The notes beneath the pieces were generated by a model, which was not told where the DNA came from, searched no databases, and was given only the letters and a program-made list of their open reading frames with translations. From contig HF991971.1 in the NCBI GenBank assembly GCA_000433135.1, forward strand, positions 1 through 6,462: a stretch of 6,462 bases of DNA, read 5' to 3'. This document shows positions 1-5,110 of this stretch, one piece after another. The translations under genes and the position numbers were made by a program. The DNA is from Clostridium sp. CAG:921. Lineage in GTDB: Bacteria; Bacillota; Clostridia; TANB77; CAG-465. Position 1 is the stretch's first letter, and the number at the start of each line of letters is the position of its first letter.

Positions 1-316
1 TACACTAGAAAAAAATAAAAATCAAGTGAAAAATATAAAATGACTAAAAATCAATATTCTTGACGTTACTGCTCAGATCATGCATAGTTAAAAATGAAAA
101 GTTAACCTTTGTTTATATTGTACTATACATAATGAATTAATTTTTTAATTTATATTAATTATTTCAAAACGACTTGTAAATATCACATTGATACGCTTTT
201 TACAATTTCAAAATTCTACTTAATCTAAATAATAACTTCTGACAAAAAAATAAATACACAAAAATATCAATTTTATATTCAACTTTTTTACCAATTAATA
301 CTTTTTATCTTTTTTT
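1..316. other. A+T-rich non-coding left end
   Basis: I see no gene here. Stop codons are dense in all six frames, and the longest ATG-initiated frames I checked are under about 15 codons. A 10-bp direct repeat, TAAAAATCAA, occurs at 16-25 and 45-54. A weak promoter-like pair (TTAACC at 102-107, TATACA at 124-129, spacing 16) leads into no reading frame. From 196 to 329 the + strand contains only one G (position 241). The stretch is probably a long intergenic region or decayed sequence, but nothing recognisable remains to say of what. Confidence 0.6.
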
Positions 317-351
317 ACAAAACTAACTCGGGAGGTGGGGGAGTTTTTTGT
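317..351. terminator. Hairpin upstream of the TM2 gene, possible terminator
   Basis: ACAAAA (317-322) pairs with TTTTGT (346-351), and after a 2-nt bulge AACTC (325-329) pairs with GAGTT (341-345). The 11-nt loop is purely G/A/T and rich in G. T runs lie on both sides, so the hairpin could act as a terminator on either strand, but most pairs are A-T and no gene ends nearby on the left. It sits just before the -35 of the next promoter. A role as insulator or terminator is inference. Confidence 0.3.
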
Positions 352-360
352 AATGTATAG

Positions 361-389
361 TTGCTTTTTGAGTTTTTGGATGGTATAAT
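361..389 (+). promoter_or_regulatory. Extended -10 promoter of the TM2 gene
   Basis: TTGCTT (361-366) and TATAAT (384-389) are separated by 17 bp, with TGG directly before the -10 (TGn extension). Transcription would start near 396-398, giving a leader of roughly 17-19 nt before the ATG at 415. The element matches the promoter at 805-833 at 26 of 31 aligned positions, including most of the spacer. Confidence 0.75.
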
Positions 390-414
390 TTGTGTGTAGT
401 GGGGTGTGAGTTTT

Positions 415-816
415 ATGTATTGTAGAGAGTGTGGAAAGATGATTGAAAATAATGAAAATGATTTATGTGATGAATGCGTTGCTAAGGCTAATGTGACTTC
501 AAATAGTGGGCCTGAACATTTTGAAGTTGTTAGTGAGGTTAGAACACAAGGAAATACTTATGCAAATAACACTAATTTGAATGCAAAGTCAAAGCTTGCA
601 GCTGGATTGTTTGGTATATTTTTAGGAGGTTTAGGTGTTCATAATTTCTATTTAGGATATACTGGAAAAGCTGTTGCACAATTATTATTATCATTACTTT
701 CTTGTGGCTTACTATCGTGGGTATCTTCTATTTGGGGATTAATAGAGGGAGGAGGTGGGAGGATTTTTGAATTTGTTCTTTTTTGGTTTGTTCTTATTTT
801 GGTGTTGATTTTTTAG
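415..816 (+). CDS. Zinc-ribbon and TM2-domain membrane protein, altered C-terminus
   Basis: This is a 133-residue protein. The N-terminus is a short zinc ribbon with two CxxC pairs (C3/C6 and C18/C21), followed by a polar linker (about 22-57). A TM2 domain (about 59-111) holds two hydrophobic helices joined by the typical GVHNFYLGYTGKA turn. Members of this family normally continue after the WGLIEG-type end of the domain with a short hydrophobic stretch and a polar tail. Here the frame instead enters GGGGR and then a very hydrophobic run (118-133) encoded by the promoter region of the next gene. The cellular role of TM2 proteins of this type is not established; a small inner-membrane protein is the safe call. 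I chose ATG 415 because family members start MYC or MKYC and a weak GGGGTG lies 8 nt upstream. GTG at 406 would add three residues. The gene has its own promoter at 361-389. Confidence 0.85.
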   Translation: MYCRECGKMIENNENDLCDECVAKANVTSNSGPEHFEVVSEVRTQGNTYANNTNLNAKSKLAAGLFGIFLGGLGVHNFYLGYTGKAVAQLLLSLLSCGLLSWVSSIWGLIEGGGGRIFEFVLFWFVLILVLIF

Positions 817-833
817 TTTGGCGATGGTATAAT
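805..833 (+). promoter_or_regulatory. Extended -10 promoter of the RluA-family gene
   Basis: TTGATT (805-810) and TATAAT (828-833) have 17-bp spacing, and TGG precedes the -10. The -35 lies inside the last codons of the TM2 gene and the -10 lies after its stop codon. The expected transcription start, 6-8 nt after the -10, falls at 839-841, on the ATG of the downstream gene (840-842). Confidence 0.75.
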
Positions 834-839
834 TTTAAT

Positions 840-1763
840 ATGAGAGTTTGTGAATTTTTTAATATTAAGGATGATAAGAAAGCATGTGTGTGTTTGTCTT
901 CTTTCGTTTTAAATAGTTTTCCTAGTTTATCTAGAAACGTTCTTTTTAAAGCTATTAGAAATAAGGACATAAAGGTAAATGGGAAGAGAGTGTCGAAAGA
1001 TATGATACTAAAGAGCGGAGATGTATTAAATATTTATATAAGCGATTTATATCTTTTTAACTTGCCAAAGCAACTGGAATATGTTTACAAAGATGATAAC
1101 ATTTTAGCCGTATATAAACCACAGGGATTACTTTCAAACAATGAATACTACGATGAAGAAGATAATACAAATATAGATGAACCAACACTGGAAGATTTAG
1201 TAAAGAAAGATTTTCCGAGTGCTAAGATATGTCATAGACTTGATAGAAATACTTCTGGTATTGTTCTTTTTTCGTTAAATGAAGTTGCATACAATGAACT
1301 ACTATTTGGATTTAAGGTTGGAGCAATAGTCAAAAATTATATAGCTTATGTATATGATTGCAATTTTAAATCTGAACATGAGACTTTAGAAAAATATTTA
1401 AAAAAAGACAGCAAAAGTGGCTATTCAAAAGTGTATGATAGTCTAGTTAAAGATTCACAAAAAATTATTACTGAATATTTTGTAATATATAAAAATGAAA
1501 TTAGAGACTATGCTATACTTGATGTATCGATTCATACAGGTAAAACACATCAAATAAGAGCTCAATTAAAAGAAATATCTCACCCTATAATTGGAGATTC
1601 AAAATATGGAAAGAATAGTATAAATAAACAATTCAAAATATATAAGCAATTGTTGTTTGCATATAAGTATTCCTTTAAATTTAAAGAAAAATCTCCTTTA
1701 TTTTATTTAAACTCTAAAACGATATTGCTTCAAAGCAAATATTATGAAAATAAAATAACATAA
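840..1763 (+). CDS. RluA-family pseudouridine synthase
   Basis: This 307-residue protein isomerises specific uridines to pseudouridine in rRNA or tRNA; which position cannot be told from sequence alone. An S4-like RNA-binding domain (about 15-68, with IKVNGKRV) is followed by the catalytic domain. That domain shows YKPQG (92-96), the active-site HRLDRNTSG motif (132-140) with catalytic Asp135, TGKTHQIR (233-240), and HPIIGD followed by KYG (248-256). Length is normal for RluC/RluD-type enzymes. The S4 domain looks divergent, because the usual RLD near its start reads C-L-S here. The frame is open back to a TTG at 783, but family N-termini and the promoter position support ATG 840. No Shine-Dalgarno lies between the -10 and this ATG, so translation is probably leaderless. 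The stop codon overlaps the first bases of a hairpin that precedes asd, so readthrough transcription into asd is possible. Confidence 0.93.
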   Translation: MRVCEFFNIKDDKKACVCLSSFVLNSFPSLSRNVLFKAIRNKDIKVNGKRVSKDMILKSGDVLNIYISDLYLFNLPKQLEYVYKDDNILAVYKPQGLLSNNEYYDEEDNTNIDEPTLEDLVKKDFPSAKICHRLDRNTSGIVLFSLNEVAYNELLFGFKVGAIVKNYIAYVYDCNFKSEHETLEKYLKKDSKSGYSKVYDSLVKDSQKIITEYFVIYKNEIRDYAILDVSIHTGKTHQIRAQLKEISHPIIGDSKYGKNSINKQFKIYKQLLFAYKYSFKFKEKSPLFYLNSKTILLQSKYYENKIT

Positions 1764-1804
1764 ACACCTTATTACTAGCATATGCTTTTAGTAGTGAGGT
1801 GTTT
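1762..1804 (+). promoter_or_regulatory. Hairpin at the rluA-type/asd junction covering the asd RBS
   Basis: The left arm (1762-1777, AAACACCTTATTACTA) pairs over 16 bp, with two G-U wobbles, to the right arm (1789-1804, TAGTAGTGAGGTGTTT). The loop is 11 nt. The left arm begins in the stop codon of the upstream gene. The right arm contains GAGGTG, the only good ribosome binding site for asd. A T-rich tail, TTTAATTTG, follows, so the structure could be a weak terminator, a translational switch, or both. The pairing is direct observation; the function is inference. Confidence 0.7.
1796..1801 (+). promoter_or_regulatory. asd ribosome binding site, decides the TTG start
   Basis: GAGGTG ends 6 nt before TTG 1808, which is ideal spacing. 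The competing in-frame GTG at 1799 overlaps this site and has no comparable signal upstream, so TTG is the better start. Confidence 0.65.
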
Positions 1805-1807
1805 AAT

Positions 1808-2806
1808 TTGTTAAAATGTGCTATAGTTGGAGCTACTGGTTTGGTAGGCTCTATGTTTTTAAGAGTATTAGAAGAAAAGAAGTTGAAAATTGATGAATAT
1901 GTTTTATTTGCTTCGCAAAAATCTGCTGGGAAAACTACAATTTTTATGAATAAGGAATATACAATAAATGAGTTAAAAGAAGACTCATTTGAAAATGAAA
2001 AATTTGACTATGCATTATTTTCTGCTGGTTCTATGGTAAGTGAAAAATATTGCAAACTAGCAGCAAAATCTGGCACCGTAGTAATAGATAACAGCAGTGC
2101 TTTTAGAATGATCCCTGATGTACCTTTGGTAGTCCCAGAAGTCAACAAAGAAAATATTTTTAAAAATAATGGTATAATTTCTAATCCAAATTGTTCAACA
2201 ATTCAAGCTGTTACAATACTAAAACCATTAAATGATAATTACAAACTAAAAAGAGTTATATACTCAACTTATCAAGCGGTGTCTGGGGCTGGAATTCTTG
2301 GAATTAAAGACTTAGAAAACACATCAAAAGGTATAAAAGCTGCTAAATTTGACTATCCAATATACAACAATTGTATTCCAAAAATAGATGTATTTACTGA
2401 AAATGGCTATACAAAAGAAGAAATGAAAATGGTCTTAGAAACCAAAAAAATCCTAGAGCTTCCAAATTTAGATATAACAGCTACTTGCGTAAGAGTACCA
2501 GTCAAAAATTGCCATAGTGAAAGTATAAATATCGAATTTGAAAACGAATTTGAAATCACAAATTTAAAGCAAATTTTAAACTTACAAGATGGTGTAATTG
2601 TATTAGATGATATAAGTAATAATATATATCCTATTCCTACGTTTGTTGATGGAAAAGATGAAATATTTGTCGGAAGAATTAGGCGAGATTATAGCGTAAA
2701 AAATGGCATTAACCTATGGTGTGTTAGTGACAACATACGAAAAGGAGCAGCTACAAACGCAGTTCAAATATTAGAAATTTTGGTAAATAAGAGGCTTGGA
2801 ATTTAG
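1808..2806 (+). CDS. asd: Aspartate-semialdehyde dehydrogenase
   Basis: This cytoplasmic enzyme reduces L-aspartyl phosphate to L-aspartate 4-semialdehyde with NADPH, the branch point to lysine/diaminopimelate, threonine and methionine. The 332-residue product has the NADP-binding GATGLVG loop (8-14), ASQKSAGK (35-42), SSAFRM with the phosphate-binding Arg100, catalytic Cys129 in SNPNCSTIQ, the TYQAVSGAG segment (155-163), catalytic His236 in VPVKNCHSES, GRIRRD (289-294) and the C-terminal RKGAATNAVQ. The residue before His236 is Cys, where Gly is usual. The length is normal for the Gram-positive form. TTG 1808 is chosen for its GAGGTG site; GTG 1799 would add three residues. I see no promoter of its own in the preceding gene's 3' end, so expression may depend on readthrough past the junction hairpin. 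It ends inside a terminator loop shared with the convergent ABC operon. No lysine riboswitch is visible. Confidence 0.96.
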   Translation: MLKCAIVGATGLVGSMFLRVLEEKKLKIDEYVLFASQKSAGKTTIFMNKEYTINELKEDSFENEKFDYALFSAGSMVSEKYCKLAAKSGTVVIDNSSAFRMIPDVPLVVPEVNKENIFKNNGIISNPNCSTIQAVTILKPLNDNYKLKRVIYSTYQAVSGAGILGIKDLENTSKGIKAAKFDYPIYNNCIPKIDVFTENGYTKEEMKMVLETKKILELPNLDITATCVRVPVKNCHSESINIEFENEFEITNLKQILNLQDGVIVLDDISNNIYPIPTFVDGKDEIFVGRIRRDYSVKNGINLWCVSDNIRKGAATNAVQILEILVNKRLGI

Positions 2807-2817
2807 CCAAGCCTCTT
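2789..2817. terminator. Bidirectional terminator shared by asd and the ABC operon
   Basis: AAGAGGCTTGG (2789-2799) pairs perfectly with CCAAGCCTCTT (2807-2817) around a 7-nt loop, AATTTAG. The stop codons of both convergent genes lie in the loop. T tracts are modest on both sides (TTTAATT on the + strand, TTATTT on the - strand), but the 11-bp stem is one of the most G+C-rich spots in the window. Confidence 0.85.
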
Positions 2818-3462
2818 TAATTCTAAATTATATACAAAATCCGCATTTTTTGCTACTTTATCAGAATGTGTAACGATTATAACACATTTTTCTTTATTGT
2901 GTGCTAATTCTTTAAATATTTGCATTATTTGCTCTTCATTATATGGATCTAAATTTCCAGTAGGTTCATCAGCCAAAATAACATTTGGATTATACGATAA
3001 AGCGCGCGCTATTGCAACACGTTGTTGTTCACCACCAGATAGTTTAAGTACTCTTCTGTTTGCTTTTTGTTCATTTAATCCAACATCTTCTAACAAAGCT
3101 AACGCTTCGTTTTTCTTTGCTTTATCATTAATTTGAATATTCGAAATATCCATTGATAGTATTACATTCTCAATTGCACTAAGATTCAAAAGTAAATTAA
3201 AACTCTGAAACACAACCCCCACATTGTTAGATCTATATTTACTTTCGTCAATACTTGATATGTCAATACCATTATATAAAATTTCCCCAGAAGTTGGAAC
3301 ATCAAGTGCTGACATAAGTGAAAGTAATGTTGTCTTTCCACTTCCAGATTTTCCTACAATAGCATATACATATCCCTTTTCAAATCTATAATTTATGTTT
3401 TCTAAAACCTTAGTTGAATTATCATAGCTATAACAAACGTCTTTTAATTCAAAAATACTCAT
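2803..3462 (-). CDS. ABC transporter ATP-binding protein, MacB/LolD type
   Basis: This is the 219-residue nucleotide-binding subunit that powers the permease encoded just upstream. All core motifs are present: Walker A GKSGSGKTT (37-45), Q-loop Gln86 in VVFQSFNLL, signature LSGGEQQR (141-148), Walker B VILADEPTG (161-169) with Glu166, D-loop NLD (170-172) and H-loop His199 in IIVTHS. These sequences place it in the MacB/LolD/FtsE branch, whose members drive mechanotransmission through FtsX-fold permeases rather than classic channel transport. Translation starts at ATG 3462 behind AGGAGGG. The gap from the permease stop is only 10 bp and the Shine-Dalgarno shares bases with that stop, so the two are translationally coupled. 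The substrate cannot be named; antimicrobial peptide export or sensing and lipoprotein or lipid handling are possible. The last residues (KRLG) are encoded by the terminator stem shared with asd. Confidence 0.95.
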   Translation of the reverse strand: MSIFELKDVCYSYDNSTKVLENINYRFEKGYVYAIVGKSGSGKTTLLSLMSALDVPTSGEILYNGIDISSIDESKYRSNNVGVVFQSFNLLLNLSAIENVILSMDISNIQINDKAKKNEALALLEDVGLNEQKANRRVLKLSGGEQQRVAIARALSYNPNVILADEPTGNLDPYNEEQIMQIFKELAHNKEKCVIIVTHSDKVAKNADFVYNLELKRLG

Positions 3463-3467
3463 TTTTT

Positions 3468-3474
3468 CCCTCCT
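3468..3474 (-). promoter_or_regulatory. ATPase ribosome binding site overlapping the permease stop
   Basis: On the minus strand AGGAGGG shares its first two bases with the permease stop codon TAG (3475-3473) and stands 5 nt before ATG 3462. This arrangement suits a terminating ribosome re-initiating on the ATPase and would keep the two subunits in step. Confidence 0.8.
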
Positions 3475-4966
3475 AACTTCTACTGCTAAGTATTTTTAAC
3501 GGTGAATATCTTAAAATTGTAATTGTTGAAATTACACTACTTATAAACGTTAACAATATTGATATAAGAATTAATTTTAGTACAACATTAAAATCTATAA
3601 CAGCATTTAGCTTTGTAATATAATTACCATTTTTGTAAGTGTCCCTTATGTCAGCACCTAGTTCCATACCCTTTTGCATCTTAGAGTCCATTCCAAAATT
3701 TTGATTTATATTTTGTCTTTCTTGTAAAAGAGAACTTATCTCGCTTTCTAGCATTTTGTTAGCTACTGGTACTGTTATAATAGACCCTATAATTGTACCA
3801 ATTAATACAGCTACTAGAGTGACAATAAAAGTTTCAAGTATAAACTGAATTGATACTAGACCTTTTTTCATTCCTATTGAACGCAAAACTCCAATTTCAT
3901 ACTTTCTTTCACGTATGTTTATCATGTTTATTATAAGTAGTATTACTCCGCCTACAATTAGTACTATTAATAAAAATATACTAGCATAATTTGATAAATT
4001 TTGTATTGGCTTAAGACTATTTTCAACATCTTCAGTATTAGTTGTCAATGTGTAATATGAACTTAGTCCTTTCTCTTGAAGCTCTTCTTCAAAGCCACTT
4101 ATTGCATTTTTACTGGTTAAAACAAAACTTGCATCAACTTGTGAATTTAATTTATTGTCATCAGAAGAAGACTCTACAATATCATTTACAGTGTTATACA
4201 TAGTTAAAATTTTATTTGCTGAATTAGAAAACATAGAAAACTCTGAGTTTTGTGTACTATCACTATAAATTCCACATATTTCAAGTTCAAATGTCTCCTC
4301 CACATTATTTGGATTTTCTAATAAAATCTTACTTCCTATGTCAAGATCATTTTCTTCAGCAAGTTCTTCTGAAATTACACACTTTCCACTTGATTCCTCA
4401 TCAAAGATAGTACCTTTTACTATTTTATACGTTCCATCCTCAAACTCACTCATTGCTGATAAACTACTGTATCCAATAACTGAAAAATCACCTTTTACAG
4501 TGCTTGACTTTCCAGTATTACTATTTTTAAAATCATCAAGTTTAAATTTATCATCACTTTCTAGATTTTCTTGCTGATTATCCAAACTAGCCTTTTGAAT
4601 ATTACTAGAATTCATATCTGTTTGAATAGTATAATAATATGACTTTACATATATTGACTCACCATAATTTTTTATATCATCAATTGTAAGTTTTGACAAA
4701 TTTTCTAGTATGTTACTCGACGAATCATCAGTTTCACTTTTTTTAAACTTTACATCATTTCTTAAATTCTCCCTGTTTACAGTTAGTTTTCCTATAATTT
4801 CATTACTACTATTGTAACTTTCAATCAATTTATTTGCCGAATTTTTAACTGATAAAGATACACAACAAGATATTGAAATTATAACTATAACTATTACTAT
4901 TAAAATTAGTATATTTCTAGTCCTATTTCTAGTTATACTTTTAATAACGTTTTTTAATATATACAT
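3473..4966 (-). CDS. FtsX/MacB-family ABC transporter permease
   Basis: This 497-residue membrane subunit pairs with the following ATPase. One helix near the N-terminus (about 18-40) is followed by a large extracytoplasmic domain (about 41-325, rich in Ser, Asn, Asp and Glu, resembling the MacB core domain). The FtsX domain has helices at about 326-349, 373-400 and 460-484. The cytoplasmic coupling helix after the second membrane segment shows the typical RERKYEIGVLRSIGMKKG (352-369). The loop between the last two helices is about 55 residues; as far as I recall, this and the C-terminal SPLKIL ending are seen in related clostridial permeases, so they are not anomalies. Four membrane helices with a big outer domain fit MacB-type exporters, not 10-helix BceB-type permeases. 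ATG 4966 has a strong GGAGGAG site 5 nt upstream. Substrate is unknown. It is the first gene of a two-gene operon with a promoter at 4990-5018. Confidence 0.92.
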   Translation of the reverse strand: MYILKNVIKSITRNRTRNILILIVIVIVIISISCCVSLSVKNSANKLIESYNSSNEIIGKLTVNRENLRNDVKFKKSETDDSSSNILENLSKLTIDDIKNYGESIYVKSYYYTIQTDMNSSNIQKASLDNQQENLESDDKFKLDDFKNSNTGKSSTVKGDFSVIGYSSLSAMSEFEDGTYKIVKGTIFDEESSGKCVISEELAEENDLDIGSKILLENPNNVEETFELEICGIYSDSTQNSEFSMFSNSANKILTMYNTVNDIVESSSDDNKLNSQVDASFVLTSKNAISGFEEELQEKGLSSYYTLTTNTEDVENSLKPIQNLSNYASIFLLIVLIVGGVILLIINMINIRERKYEIGVLRSIGMKKGLVSIQFILETFIVTLVAVLIGTIIGSIITVPVANKMLESEISSLLQERQNINQNFGMDSKMQKGMELGADIRDTYKNGNYITKLNAVIDFNVVLKLILISILLTFISSVISTITILRYSPLKILSSRS

Positions 4967-4971
4967 ACTTA

Positions 4972-4978
4972 CTCCTCC
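4972..4978 (-). promoter_or_regulatory. Permease ribosome binding site
   Basis: GGAGGAG on the minus strand lies 5 nt before ATG 4966 and fixes the start. An ATG at 4980 just upstream opens only a three-codon frame ending in TAA within the same site, so it is not a gene. Confidence 0.8.
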
Positions 4979-4984
4979 ATACGC

Positions 4985-5018
4985 AGTTTATTATATAAAC
5001 AGTTTATGAAAAGTTCAT
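4985..5018 (-). promoter_or_regulatory. Promoter and repeat-rich operator of the ABC operon
   Basis: On the minus strand TATAAT (4995-4990) lies 17 bp downstream of a poor -35, ATGAAC (5018-5013). This gives a start near 4983 and a leader of about 17 nt. Three copies of (A/G-variant) ATAAACT lie on the minus strand at 5018-5012 (ATGAACT), 5007-5001 and 4991-4985. The first two are 11 bp apart, one helical turn, and the upstream copy covers the -35. That geometry suits an OmpR-family activator. No regulator gene lies in the window. Confidence 0.5.
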
Positions 5019-5063
5019 GTTATACAAATGAAACATATAAGTATAGAAAGTAAAAATAAGGTA

Positions 5064-5109
5064 AAAAAAACTATTAAAAAGTGTATAAACACCAATTAAT
5101 AGTTTTTTT
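5064..5109 (-). terminator. Rho-independent terminator of the aldehyde dehydrogenase gene
   Basis: AAAAAAACTATTAA (5064-5077) pairs over 14 bp with TTAATAGTTTTTTT (5096-5109). Inside is a second small stem, GTGT (5081-5084) with ACAC (5089-5092), and a 4-nt loop. On the minus strand the hairpin starts directly after the stop codon and ends in a run of eight T. The flanking A and T runs would also allow termination on the + strand. It separates this gene from the downstream ABC operon. Confidence 0.8.
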
Positions 5110-5110
5110 A

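Noticed and set aside
16..54. Direct repeat TAAAAATCAA twice as the start of a repeat array
   Set aside because: Only two copies in very A+T-rich DNA; no regular spacer and no third copy, so chance is likely. It is not a CRISPR array.
330..342. Two-tier G-quadruplex potential in the G-rich blocks (also 747-763)
   Set aside because: The runs are mostly GG pairs, so any quadruplex would be weak; sequence alone cannot support it.
747..763. Possible programmed frameshift at the G-rich AGGAGGTG run in the TM2 gene
   Set aside because: Neither alternative frame yields a normal TM2 tail; one stops almost at once and the other gives a different hydrophobic run before stopping.
783..839. In-frame TTG upstream of the RluA-family gene as its start
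   Set aside because: The extra 19 residues have no match to family N-termini, overlap the TM2 gene's end, and would start upstream of the gene's own -10.
1764..1807. Lysine or other riboswitch upstream of asd
   Set aside because: The intergenic space is only about 44 nt and forms one simple hairpin, far too short for a lysine riboswitch.
2897..3136. A 79-codon + strand reading frame inside the ATPase gene
   Set aside because: It is antisense to a fully convincing ABC ATPase and resembles no known family.
4338..4577. A 79-codon + strand reading frame, Ser-rich
   Set aside because: It is a shadow of the permease's Ser/Asp/Glu-rich outer domain on the other strand.
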